Shown: positions 53,297-61,941 of the stretch, piece after piece
How the letters are laid out: every line of letters begins with the position of its first letter
Numbering within the stretch: the first letter of the stretch is position 1
Assembly: GCF_029623345.1 (NCBI RefSeq)
Contig: NZ_JAPYKH010000002.1
Span: forward strand, 248,001 to 312,000
DNA from: Sphingomonas phyllosphaerae
GTDB taxonomy: Bacteria; Pseudomonadota; Alphaproteobacteria; Sphingomonadales; Sphingomonadaceae
Length of the DNA: 64,000 nucleotides
Direction of reading: 5' to 3'
Notes under the pieces: model-generated
Told to the model about the DNA's origin: nothing
Database searches by the model: none
The model's input: the letters and a program-made list of their open reading frames with translations, nothing else
Position numbers and translations under genes: made by a program

Positions 53297-54526
53297 TCAC
53301 TGCCGCGACGTGAGCTGCGCCTTGACCCGCTCGGCGCCCTCCATCACGCGCAGCACGTTTCCGCCCGCCAGTTTGGCGACGTCGGCGTCGGACCAGCCGC
53401 GGCGCATCAGCTCGGCGAGCAGCGCGGGATAGGTCGATACGTCGCCGAGCCCCTTCGGCAAGGTCGCGCCGACGCCGTCGAAGTCGGAGCCGAGCCCGAC
53501 GTGATCGACGCCCGCCACCTTGGCAACGTGGACGATATGATCCGCCACCTGCGCCAGCGTCACCGTCGGCGCGGGATGCGCGCGGAGCCAGGCGGCGTAA
53601 TCCGCCGCCGCCTTGTCCGGCTGGCCGATGTCGAGGCCGTTGTACGGCGGCGAGTTGAGCCGCGCCTTTTCGGCGAGCGAGTCGGCGGACCAGCGGCGAT
53701 AGGCGTCGGCGACATAGCCCGGCGCATAGTCCACCATCACCACGCCGCCGTTGCGCGCGACCAGCCGCAGCACGTCGTCCGAGACGTTGCGCGGGTGGTC
53801 GTTGAGCGCGCGCGCGCCCGAGTGCGAGAAGATCACCGGCGCGCGCGTTACCGCCAGCGCATCGCGCATCACCTTCTCGCTGACATGCGACAGGTCGACC
53901 AGCATGCCGAGGCGGTTGAGCTCGAGCACCACCTTCCGCCCGAACTCGGTAAGCCCGTCGTGACGCGGGTCGTCGGTGGCGGAATCGGCCCAGTCGATCG
54001 TGCGCGAGTGGGTGAGCGTAAGATAGCCTGCGCCCAGCGCGGCATAAGCACGCAGCACCGAGAGGCTACCGTCGATCTGGCCGCCACCTTCCACGCCGAT
54101 GAGGCAGGCGATCCGCCCGGCGGCGTGCGCGCGGCGCACGTCGGCGGCGGTGCGCGTCAGCGCGAACGTGTCGGGATAGCGGTCGGCGAGCGAGCGGACC
54201 AGGTCGATCTGCTCGAGCGTCTGTTCCACCTGCTCCTTGCCGGGCAGGTCTGGCGACACCCACACCGACCAGAACTGCCCGCCGACCAGCCCGCGCCGCA
54301 GCCGCGCAATATCGGTGTTGTAGGCGGGGTCGCTCGCGCCGAGGTCGCGCAGGTCCATTGTCCAGCGCTTCTCGCCCTCGCGCTCGCGCAGCGCCTCGGG
54401 CCAGTCGTTGTGGCCGTCGATCAGCGGCGTCGCCTTGAGCACGCGCGCCACGCGCGCGTCATAGTCCTGCGCGGCGGCGGGCGTGGCGGCGAGCAGCGCC
54501 GCGGCGGCGAGCAGCGCGGCCTTCAA
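53297..54526 (-). CDS. M19 membrane-type dipeptidase, exported
   Basis: A 409-residue peptidase family M19 (renal dipeptidase-like) zinc enzyme with a signal peptide (1-19, ending AAAQ). Metal and catalytic motifs are DGHND (His39, Asp41), IGVEGGG, DLSHVS, FSHSGAR and GLGSDFDG. Family members cleave dipeptides and tolerate D-residues at the C-terminus, for example peptidoglycan-derived or L-Xaa-D-Xaa dipeptides. The start codon is TTG 54526, overlapping the regulator stop as TTGA. Its coupling to the XRE-cupin regulator and the nearby DgcA/DgcN-like genes fits a role in D-amino-acid dipeptide use. Confidence 0.88.
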   Translation of the reverse strand: MKAALLAAAALLAATPAAAQDYDARVARVLKATPLIDGHNDWPEALREREGEKRWTMDLRDLGASDPAYNTDIARLRRGLVGGQFWSVWVSPDLPGKEQVEQTLEQIDLVRSLADRYPDTFALTRTAADVRRAHAAGRIACLIGVEGGGQIDGSLSVLRAYAALGAGYLTLTHSRTIDWADSATDDPRHDGLTEFGRKVVLELNRLGMLVDLSHVSEKVMRDALAVTRAPVIFSHSGARALNDHPRNVSDDVLRLVARNGGVVMVDYAPGYVADAYRRWSADSLAEKARLNSPPYNGLDIGQPDKAAADYAAWLRAHPAPTVTLAQVADHIVHVAKVAGVDHVGLGSDFDGVGATLPKGLGDVSTYPALLAELMRRGWSDADVAKLAGGNVLRVMEGAERVKAQLTSRQ

Positions 54527-55212
54527 CGGACGCGCCCGCTGCGGCGCGGCGGCGCGGGCGCGTCATTCTCATTCTCCGCGCCCGCGCCGCGCTGGCCGTG
54601 ATGGAGCGTCAGCAGTGATTCCATCAGTTCCTCCTCGGCGCTCGACATCACCGCCAGCACCTCCGCCTCCTCGCAGCCGGTCGCGGCGAGATAGGCATGC
54701 CCCATGCTCGAATCGATGTAGATCGCCTGGCCGGGCTCGAGCGTCACCGGATCGTAGAATTCGGTCTGCACCTCGACGCGTCCGCTCAGCACGTACAGGA
54801 ATTCCTCGCCCGAGTGGCGCACCAGCTCGCCAAACTGCTCGGCCGAGCGCGCGCGGATCTTGGTGATCACCGGAATCATCCGTTTCCGCCGCAGCTCGGT
54901 GCAGAGATAATAATAATCGTAGTTGGGCGTCTCCACGCGCACCGAATGCGCCACGTCGCCGAGGCTGCGCCGCGCGGTGACCGGCTGCGCCGCTTCCTCG
55001 CCCTCCTCGGCGAACAGATCGGTCATCCGCATGCCGAGCCGCCGCGCGAGCGCCTGCAACTTGTCGTAGGTGAGCGTCAGCCGGTCGTGCTCGATTTTGG
55101 AGAGGGTCGAGACCGGGATGCCGGACTTCGCACTCATCTCCTTGAGCGTCCAGCCCTCGCGCGCGCGCAGCCCCTTCAGGAGCGCGCCCAGGGTCGGGGG
55201 CGATGTCGGCAA
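54523..55212 (-). CDS. XRE-family regulator with C-terminal cupin domain
   Basis: A 229-residue regulator: HTH_3/XRE domain at ~8-62 (LKEMSAKSGIPVSTLSKIEHDRLTLTYDKLQALA), then a cupin_2 sensor (~115-200, HSGEEFLYVLSGRVEVQTEF, LEPGQAIYIDSSMGHAYLA). This architecture is typical of local regulators of amino-acid, amine or peptide catabolism. TTG 55212 has AGGAGG upstream. It is divergent from the S12 hydrolase gene, and the gap holds nested CAGGAT/CCTGATCAGG palindromes that recur before the TonB receptor at 59627, so those are its probable operators. Confidence 0.88.
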   Translation of the reverse strand: MPTSPPTLGALLKGLRAREGWTLKEMSAKSGIPVSTLSKIEHDRLTLTYDKLQALARRLGMRMTDLFAEEGEEAAQPVTARRSLGDVAHSVRVETPNYDYYYLCTELRRKRMIPVITKIRARSAEQFGELVRHSGEEFLYVLSGRVEVQTEFYDPVTLEPGQAIYIDSSMGHAYLAATGCEEAEVLAVMSSAEEELMESLLTLHHGQRGAGAENENDAPAPPRRSGRVR

Positions 55213-55250
55213 AGCGGCGTCCTCCTGAGGCCATTGACGAAGCGCCTAAA

Positions 55251-55274
55251 CAGGATAACGTTGTCCTGATCAGG
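55251..55274. promoter_or_regulatory. Nested palindromic operators, XRE-cupin regulator/S12 promoter
   Basis: A near-perfect palindrome CAGGATAACGTTGTCCTG (55251-55268) overlaps the perfect CCTGATCAGG (55265-55274), and another CCTGA half site follows at 55281-55285. CTGATCAG recurs twice at 59579-59606 in the TonB receptor promoter. The set lies between the divergent regulator and S12 hydrolase genes. Confidence 0.6.
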
Positions 55275-55312
55275 ATGATACCTGAGGATAGCGACAAGCG
55301 GAGGCGGCGGCA

Positions 55313-57304
55313 ATGGGGACGGGACGGATGCTCGCATGGCTGTCGGCGGCGCTGGGCGCAGCCGCGTTCGCAACACTCGCACCAGCGCAGGCGCCGGAGA
55401 AACCGGGGGCGCCGGTGCTGGCGCAGCCAGCCGCGCCCGCCGCGCCGACCGCCACGCGCGCGCTCACCGCGGAGGACGTCACCGCCTGGCTCGACGGCTA
55501 CATGCCTTATGCGCTGCACAGTGGCGACATCGCGGGCGCGGTGGTCACGGTGGTGCGCGACGGCCGGGTGATCGCGGCGCGCGGCTACGGCTATGCCGAT
55601 ATCGCGAAGCGCCGCCCGGTCGACCCCGACCTCACCTTGTTCCGCCCCGGCTCGGTCTCGAAGCTTGTCACCTGGACCGCGGTGATGCAGCAGGTCGAGG
55701 CAGGCAGGATCGACCTCGACGCCGACGTCAACCGCTACCTCGACTTCGCCATCCCGGCCTATCGCGGCGCACCGGTCACGATGCGCCAGATCATGACGCA
55801 CACCGCTGGCTTTGAAGAGGCCAACAAGAAGCTGATCACCTACGACGTCGGTGACGTCGAGCCGATCGGCGCTTATCTCAAGCGCCACGTCCCCGCGCGG
55901 GTCTATGCGCCCGGCACCACCCCGGCCTATTCGAACTGGGCGACGACGCTGGCGGCCTATGTGGTCGAGCGCGTCAGCGGCACGCGCTTCGACGATTATG
56001 TCGAGCAGCGCATCTTCCGCCCGCTCGACATGCGCACCGCGAGCTTCCGCCAGCCGCTGCCGCCGCGGCTGCGCGCGTTGGTGGCGCAGGGCTATCCGCT
56101 CGGCTCGGGCGCGCCCAAGCCGTTCGAGATCGTCGTGCCCGGCCCTGCGGGTTCGCTCTCCGCCTCCGGGCTCGACATGGCCAAGTTCATGATCGCCCAC
56201 CTCGACGGCGGGCGCGGCGTGCTGCGCCCCGAGACCGCGGCGCTGATGCATGAAAGCCCGCTTGCCAAGGTGAACCCGCGCTCGCTGATCCCGCCGCTCA
56301 ACCGCATGGAGCTGGGTTTCTTCGAGACCAACATCAACGGCCGCCGCGTGATCGCGCATCTGGGCGACACCAACCAGATGCACACCTCGCTCCACCTCTT
56401 CCTGGCGGAGCGCACCGGGCTGTACGTCTCGTTCAACTCGGCCGGGCGCGAGGGCGCGGCGCATGTCGTGCGCGGCCAGCTGTTCCAGGATTTCGCCGAC
56501 CGCTATTTCCCCGGCGCGACGCTGCCGGCCGGGCGCGTCGATGCAGCCACCGCGCGCCAGCACGCGGCGGCGCTGGCCGGCCATTGGCAGGTCAGCCGCT
56601 CGTCCTTCACCAACTTCGTCGATATCCTCAACCTCTTCGGCCAGGCCGAGGTGGGCGCCGACGCGCAGGGTCGGCTGGTCATTCCGTCGGTGAAGGGCGC
56701 CAATGGCGTGCCCATCGCCTGGGTCGAGGTCGCGCCTTATGTCTGGCGCGACCCGGCGGGGCACGACCGGCTGGCGGCGCAGCTGGTCGACGGCCGACCG
56801 GTGCGGTGGAGCTTCGACCTGGTCTCGCCGTTCATGATGTGGGACCGCGCACCCGCGTACCGCGACGCCGCCTGGCTGCTGCCTGCGCTCTACGCCAGCC
56901 TCGCGGTGCTGCTGCTGACACTGCTGTTCTGGCCGGCGAACTGGTACCTGCGCCGGCGCTATCAGGCCGCCGCGCCGCGCGCCGGCGCGCCGCTGCGCAC
57001 GGCGCGTGCGGCGCGGGTGATGGCGCTGGCGGTGCTGCTGGTGCTCGGTGGATGGTTCTGGCTGATCTCGGTGCTGTTCGGCGACACCGCGCCGGGCGAC
57101 GCCTGGCTGACGCTGCTGCAGCTTGCGAGCATCGTCGTGTTCGTCGGCGCGGTAGGCATCGCGGGCTGGAACGCCGTTGTGACGCTGCGCGGCGATCGGC
57201 CGTGGACGCGCAAGCTGTGGGCCGTGCTACTGCTGCTCGCCACCCTGGTGGTGCTGTGGGTCGCCGCGGTCTTCCACCTGCTCGCCCTGACGGTGCATTA
57301 CTGA
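55313..57304 (+). CDS. Membrane-anchored S12 (beta-lactamase-fold) serine hydrolase
   Basis: A 663-residue protein: signal peptide (~1-26), an S12/class C beta-lactamase-fold domain (~55-400), a linker domain, and four C-terminal transmembrane helices (~525-660). The active-site motifs are SVSK (Ser114, Lys117), YSN, and HLG in the KTG position. S12 enzymes include D-Ala-D-Ala carboxypeptidases, D-aminopeptidases and esterases. In this locus a D-aminopeptidase or peptidoglycan-peptide hydrolase acting in the periplasm is a reasonable guess. ATG 55313 has GGAGG upstream; ATG 55328 is an alternative. Its stop overlaps the next start (TGATG). Confidence 0.87.
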   Translation: MGTGRMLAWLSAALGAAAFATLAPAQAPEKPGAPVLAQPAAPAAPTATRALTAEDVTAWLDGYMPYALHSGDIAGAVVTVVRDGRVIAARGYGYADIAKRRPVDPDLTLFRPGSVSKLVTWTAVMQQVEAGRIDLDADVNRYLDFAIPAYRGAPVTMRQIMTHTAGFEEANKKLITYDVGDVEPIGAYLKRHVPARVYAPGTTPAYSNWATTLAAYVVERVSGTRFDDYVEQRIFRPLDMRTASFRQPLPPRLRALVAQGYPLGSGAPKPFEIVVPGPAGSLSASGLDMAKFMIAHLDGGRGVLRPETAALMHESPLAKVNPRSLIPPLNRMELGFFETNINGRRVIAHLGDTNQMHTSLHLFLAERTGLYVSFNSAGREGAAHVVRGQLFQDFADRYFPGATLPAGRVDAATARQHAAALAGHWQVSRSSFTNFVDILNLFGQAEVGADAQGRLVIPSVKGANGVPIAWVEVAPYVWRDPAGHDRLAAQLVDGRPVRWSFDLVSPFMMWDRAPAYRDAAWLLPALYASLAVLLLTLLFWPANWYLRRRYQAAAPRAGAPLRTARAARVMALAVLLVLGGWFWLISVLFGDTAPGDAWLTLLQLASIVVFVGAVGIAGWNAVVTLRGDRPWTRKLWAVLLLLATLVVLWVAAVFHLLALTVHY

Positions 57305-58293
57305 TGCTGCGGCTGGCCACCGAGACCGCGACGCTGCGGCTGGCGCAACCCTTCCGCATCTCCGGCTATGTCTTCGAGACCGCCGAGGTGCTGGTTGTCA
57401 CGCTCGACGACGGCACCCACCAGGGGCGCGGCGAGGGCGCCGGCGCTTACTATCTGGACGACGATCTCTCGAACATGCTGTCGGAGGTGGAGGCGGCGCG
57501 CGCGGCGATCGAGGCGGGGCCGACGCGGGCGCAGCTGCGCGCTGTGATGCCCGCGGGCGGCGCGCGCAACGCGGTCGACGCGGCGCTGTGGGAGCTCGAG
57601 GCGCGGCGCAGCGGCACGCCGGTGTGGCGGCTCGCGGGGCTGGCCGAGCCGCCGCGCCCGATCGTCACCACCTTTACCGTCAGCGCGGACACGCCCGCGG
57701 CGATGGCGGCGGTGGCGCTTGGCTATGCGCAGGCGCGCTCGATCAAGGTGAAGCTGACCGGCGAGCTGGCGCTGGATCTCGCGCGCGTCGCCGCGATCCG
57801 TGCCGCGCGCCCCGACGTGTGGCTCGGCGTCGACGGCAACCAGGGCTTCGCGCGCGCCGAGCTCGACGCGCTGGTCGCGGGCCTGCTGCCGCACCGCGTG
57901 TCGCTGCTCGAGCAGCCGCTCGCGCGCGGCGCCGAGGCCGAGCTCGACGGCTATCGCTCCGCCATCGCGATCGCGGGCGACGAGAGCCTGCTGACGCTCG
58001 ATGACGTGGCGGGCGCGGTGGGGCGGTTCGACGTCGTCAACATCAAGCTCGACAAGTGCGGCGGGCTTACCGAGGGGCTGCTGATGGCGGCCGAGGCGCG
58101 CCGGCTCGGGCTGGGCGTGATGGTGGGGACGATGATCGGCACCAGTCTCGCCACCGCGCCGGGCTTCGTGCTGGGCCAGCTCGCCGACCTGGTCGACCTC
58201 GACGGCCCGACCTTCCTCGCGGAAGATCGCGCGCCCGGCGTGCGCTACGACGACGGCCTGCTCTACGCCGGTCCCGAGCTGTGGGGCGGGTGA
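57304..58293 (+). CDS. Enolase-superfamily epimerase (dipeptide epimerase / DgcA-like racemase)
   Basis: A 329-residue muconate-lactonizing subgroup enolase. The catalytic lysines are in IKVKL (Lys148, Lys150) and NIKLDK (Lys248); metal ligands are Asp177 (DGNQ), Glu203 (LEQPL) and Asp226 (GDES). Such proteins are classically annotated L-Ala-D/L-Glu epimerases. The DgcA group instead racemises N-acetyl-D-glutamate to the L form and works with DgcN (DUF1611). A DUF1611 gene in the same locus (61942) favours the DgcA assignment. Coupled by one-base overlap to the S12 gene and by GTGA to the transporter. Confidence 0.85.
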   Translation: MLRLATETATLRLAQPFRISGYVFETAEVLVVTLDDGTHQGRGEGAGAYYLDDDLSNMLSEVEAARAAIEAGPTRAQLRAVMPAGGARNAVDAALWELEARRSGTPVWRLAGLAEPPRPIVTTFTVSADTPAAMAAVALGYAQARSIKVKLTGELALDLARVAAIRAARPDVWLGVDGNQGFARAELDALVAGLLPHRVSLLEQPLARGAEAELDGYRSAIAIAGDESLLTLDDVAGAVGRFDVVNIKLDKCGGLTEGLLMAAEARRLGLGVMVGTMIGTSLATAPGFVLGQLADLVDLDGPTFLAEDRAPGVRYDDGLLYAGPELWGG

Positions 58294-59561
58294 GCGCCGC
58301 CGCGCCGCCCGCGCCGACCTGGTTCGGTCAGCCGCGCGGGCTGACGGTGCTGTTCCTCACCAACATGTGGGAGCAATTCTCCTACTATGGGATGCGCGCG
58401 CTGCTGGTCTATTACATGACCAAGCAGCTGATGCTGGGGCAGGCGCAGGCCTCGCTGATCTACGGCGCCTACACCGCTTGCGCCTATTTCACGCCGATCC
58501 TGGGCGGCGTGATCGCCGACCGGCTGCTCGGCAAGAAGCGCGCGATCGTGCTGGGCGGTTCGATCATGGCGCTAGGCCATTTCATGATGGCGTTCGAACC
58601 GCTCTTCTACGTCGCGCTGGTGACGATCGCGCTCGGCAACGGGCTGTTCCTGCCGAGCCTGCCGAGCCAGATCGACGACCTCTACGCGCCGGGCGACCCG
58701 CGCGTCGGCTGGGCGTACAACGTCTATTACGTCGGCGTGAACATCGGCGGCTTCCTCGCGCCCTTGCTGTGCGGGACGCTGGGCGAGCTGTACGGCTGGC
58801 ATTACGGCTTCGGCGCGGCCGGCGTCGGGATGGTGGCGGGGCTGGGGATCTATCTCGGGGGGCAGCGCTATCTGCCCGCCGCACGCGCAGCCCCGGGGCG
58901 GCCGATCGCGCCGCGCGGCCGCTTCACGCGCGAGGTGGCGCTGCTGCTGATCGCGGTGGCGCTGTGCGTCACCGTCTTCCGCGCCGCTTATGAGCAGGTC
59001 GGCAATACCCTCGCGCTCTGGGCCGACACCGGGGTCGATCGCCGCGCCGGCGCCGCGATTGTGCCGATGACCTGGTTCCAGTCGCTTAACCCGCTGTTCG
59101 TGATGGCGATGACCCCGCCGCTGCTGGCACGCTGGCGGCGCCGCGCCGAGCGCGGCGGCGCCGAGCGGCCGGTGCGGCGCATGGCGGTGGGTGCGCTGAT
59201 CGTCGCGGGCGCCTACCTTCTGCTCGCCGCGCTGGCGGCGCGCGGGGGCGCGTCGCATTGGCTGTGGCTCGCGTTGTTCTTCGCGCTGCTCACCCTCGGC
59301 GAGCTGCACATCCTGCCGACCGGGCTGGGCCTGTTCGCGCGGCTCGCGCCCGCCGGGCTTCGCGCGACAACCGTGGCGGCCTGGTACCTCGCCACCTTCG
59401 CGGGCAGCCTTGCCGCCGGGCTGGTCGGCACCGCCTGGACCGCGCTCGGGCACGGCGCCTTCTTCCTGCTGCTCGCCGGACTGGCCACGCTGGCCGCGGC
59501 GCTGCTGGCGGCGGTCGATCCAGCGTCGGTGGCCGTCATTCGCGACGGCACAAAGCGATGA
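58290..59561 (+). CDS. POT/PTR-family peptide-proton symporter
   Basis: A 423-residue multi-helix membrane protein of the proton-dependent oligopeptide transporter family. The signature EQFSYYGMRALLVYYM (ExxER-like helix 1 region), GGVIADRLLGKKRAI and the PTR2-type YNVYYVGVNIGGFLAPLLCG are present. It imports di/tripeptides across the inner membrane. GTG 58290 overlaps the epimerase stop as GTGA. It would bring in dipeptides made by the S12 and M19 peptidases. Confidence 0.87.
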   Translation: MSAAAPPAPTWFGQPRGLTVLFLTNMWEQFSYYGMRALLVYYMTKQLMLGQAQASLIYGAYTACAYFTPILGGVIADRLLGKKRAIVLGGSIMALGHFMMAFEPLFYVALVTIALGNGLFLPSLPSQIDDLYAPGDPRVGWAYNVYYVGVNIGGFLAPLLCGTLGELYGWHYGFGAAGVGMVAGLGIYLGGQRYLPAARAAPGRPIAPRGRFTREVALLLIAVALCVTVFRAAYEQVGNTLALWADTGVDRRAGAAIVPMTWFQSLNPLFVMAMTPPLLARWRRRAERGGAERPVRRMAVGALIVAGAYLLLAALAARGGASHWLWLALFFALLTLGELHILPTGLGLFARLAPAGLRATTVAAWYLATFAGSLAAGLVGTAWTALGHGAFFLLLAGLATLAAALLAAVDPASVAVIRDGTKR

Positions 59562-59567
59562 TTCCGG

Positions 59568-59606
59568 TTGACTATTCTCTGATCAGGCCACTAGCATCCT
59601 GATCAG
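59568..59606 (+). promoter_or_regulatory. Promoter with paired CTGATCAGG operators
   Basis: -35 TTGACT (59568-59573), a 17-base spacer and -10-like CTAGCA (59591-59596). A perfect 9-base inverted repeat CTGATCAGG/CCTGATCAG (59579-59587 and 59598-59606) overlaps spacer and -10, a repressor-type position. The same CTGATCAG core is found at 55266-55273. Confidence 0.65.
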
Positions 59607-59626
59607 CAAAACATGGGGGAAGAACG

Positions 59627-61939
59627 ATGAAGGGCATTCGTCGTAGCGCATCAGTCGCCAGCGCACTGGCCCTCTTCCTCGGCGGCGCTGCCGCGGCGCA
59701 GCAGGCCGTGGCGCCCGACGCGATCCCGCCGGACCGCGAGACAGCCCAGGTCGGCGACATCATCGTCACCGCGCAGAAGCGCGAGCAGGTCCTGTCCGAG
59801 GTGCCGCAGTCGATGTCGGTGCTGGGCGGCGAGGCGCTCGAGCAGCGCCAGGCGCGCACCATCGCCGATTATGCCGCGCTGGTGCCCGGCCTGTCGTTCG
59901 AATCGGGCAATCCCGGCCAGACGCGCGTCGTGCTGCGCGGCATCAACGCCGGGGGCGCCAGCCCGACCGTCGCGGTCTACCTTGACGACACGCCGTTCGG
60001 CTCGAGCACCGGCCAGACCAATGGCGCGACGCTGGCGGGCGATTTCGACACGTTCGACATCGAGCGGCTGGAGGTGCTGCGCGGGCCGCAGGGGACGCTG
60101 TACGGCGCCAACTCGCTCGGCGGCGTGGTCAAATATGTCACCGTCGCGCCCAAGCTGGGTGAGTGGGAGGCGCGCGGGCAGGGCGGCGCCGAGATGGTGC
60201 GCGACGGCGGCACCGGATATTACGGCAACGCGGTGGTCAACGTACCGCTCGGCGACGCGGTGGCACTGCGCGCGAGCGGCTTCTACCGTCGCACCGCGGG
60301 CTATATCGACGCGATCGGCATCGCCGACGACGACGTCAATCGTGCACGCAGCTACGGCGGCCGCGCCTCGCTGCTGCTCAAGCCGAGCGAGCGGCTGTCG
60401 CTGCGGCTCACCGCGGTGCTGCAGAACATCGATGTCGACTCACGCAACGCCTTCGACGCCGATCCGGGGACGCTGCGGCCGATCACCGCCGACCCGTTCA
60501 CCGGCGCCAGCACGGGTGGGCGCGAAGTCCGCTACCAGCTCTTTCCCGACCGTAATCAGGTAAACTATCGCCTGTACACCGGCACGCTCGACTATGACCT
60601 GGGGTTCGCCAGCTTCACCTCGGTGACGAGCTACAGCCGCCAGGTCGCGACCGACCGCAGCGACGTGTCGTACAATGCGGTGGGCGAGGGCGTGACGCTG
60701 GCGCAGGCCGCGTCCGCGGGGGTGTATGGCGTCGCCCCCGACGCGTACGGCATCTATTATCCCAATCGCTCGACGCAGAAGAAATTCACCCAGGAAGTGC
60801 GGCTGGCATCCACCGCCACGGCAACGCTGGAGTGGCTGGTCGGCGGCTATTACACGCGCGAGCCGGGGCAGCTGTATCAGCGCTATTTCCCCTTCGACAC
60901 CGCGACCGGCCGCCCGATCACGCCGGTGCCGGAAATTCCCGGGTTCAACGGCCTGGTGCTCGCGCAGCTCGACTCGACCTACAAGGAATATGCCGGTTTC
61001 GGCAGCGCCACCCTGCACCTTACCGAGAAGTTCGACCTCACCGCGGGCGGGCGCTACAGCCACAACGACCAGCGCACCACGCAGACGCTCGACGGCGCGC
61101 TGTTCGGCGGACCGTCGCAGAACCGCGCCACCTCGAAGGAAGGCGTGTTCACCTGGTCGGTCGCGCCACGCTACGCCTTCGCGCCGCACAGCGAGGTCTA
61201 CGCGCGCGTCGCCAAGGGCTATCGCCCGGGCGGCCCCAACGTCGTGCCCCCCGGCGCCGGCCCCGACTATCCCACGCAGACCGATGCCGACACGCTGATG
61301 AGCTACGAGGCGGGCATCCGCGCCGAGACCGCCGACCGCACGTTCGGCATCGACCTGTCGGGCTATTATCTCGACTGGGACAAGACCCTGATCGTGGCGA
61401 CCTTCCAGACCGACGCAGGGCCGATCTCGGCCGACGCCAACGGCAAGGGCGCGCGCAGCTACGGCGTCGAGGCGACCGCGACGCTGCGCCCGACGCGCGG
61501 CTTCACCGTGACCACCACCGTCGCCTACAATCACACGCGGTTGCGCGGCGACACCTCCAACGGCGGACGCGACGGCGACCAGCTCCCGTTCGCGCCGACG
61601 TGGAACGCCAATGTCTCGGCCGAGTATAGCTGGGATTGGGACGGCGCGCGTCCCTATGTCGGCGCCGACGTATCGACCGTGAGCGACCGGTTGGGCAATT
61701 TCGACGCCGCTTATCGTGACGTCTACGGCCGGCGCGTGAGCTTCGACGGCTATACCACCGCCAGCCTGCGCGCGGGCGTGTCGCTGGGGCGGTTCGACCT
61801 GTCGGTCTATGCGCGCAACGTCGCGGACTCGCGCGGGCTGGTATCGGCGGGCACCTTCCAGACGCGCCCCAACGGCGGGATCGAGGTGAGCCCGATCCAG
61901 CCGCGCACGATCGGCGCGACGCTCGGCGTCGGGTTCTGA
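59627..61939 (+). CDS. TonB-dependent receptor of dipeptide/D-Glu locus
   Basis: A 770-residue outer-membrane receptor, shorter than the other four and of the siderophore/catecholate-like group: signal peptide (~1-25, AAAQQ), TonB-box-like GDIIVTAQKREQ, plug (VLRGINAGGASPTVAVYLDDTPFG split by short loops) and a barrel ending TIGATLGVGF. ATG 59627 has GGGGGAAG upstream. It sits between the POT transporter and the DUF1611 gene, and is probably regulated by the XRE-cupin protein through the CTGATCAG sites. Ligand presumably peptides or peptidoglycan fragments. Confidence 0.92.
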   Translation: MKGIRRSASVASALALFLGGAAAAQQAVAPDAIPPDRETAQVGDIIVTAQKREQVLSEVPQSMSVLGGEALEQRQARTIADYAALVPGLSFESGNPGQTRVVLRGINAGGASPTVAVYLDDTPFGSSTGQTNGATLAGDFDTFDIERLEVLRGPQGTLYGANSLGGVVKYVTVAPKLGEWEARGQGGAEMVRDGGTGYYGNAVVNVPLGDAVALRASGFYRRTAGYIDAIGIADDDVNRARSYGGRASLLLKPSERLSLRLTAVLQNIDVDSRNAFDADPGTLRPITADPFTGASTGGREVRYQLFPDRNQVNYRLYTGTLDYDLGFASFTSVTSYSRQVATDRSDVSYNAVGEGVTLAQAASAGVYGVAPDAYGIYYPNRSTQKKFTQEVRLASTATATLEWLVGGYYTREPGQLYQRYFPFDTATGRPITPVPEIPGFNGLVLAQLDSTYKEYAGFGSATLHLTEKFDLTAGGRYSHNDQRTTQTLDGALFGGPSQNRATSKEGVFTWSVAPRYAFAPHSEVYARVAKGYRPGGPNVVPPGAGPDYPTQTDADTLMSYEAGIRAETADRTFGIDLSGYYLDWDKTLIVATFQTDAGPISADANGKGARSYGVEATATLRPTRGFTVTTTVAYNHTRLRGDTSNGGRDGDQLPFAPTWNANVSAEYSWDWDGARPYVGADVSTVSDRLGNFDAAYRDVYGRRVSFDGYTTASLRAGVSLGRFDLSVYARNVADSRGLVSAGTFQTRPNGGIEVSPIQPRTIGATLGVGF

Positions 61940-61941
61940 TC

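Noticed and set aside
54569..56764. 731-codon open frame on the - strand over the S12 hydrolase and regulator
   Set aside because: Out-of-frame shadow spanning two real divergent genes and their operator region.
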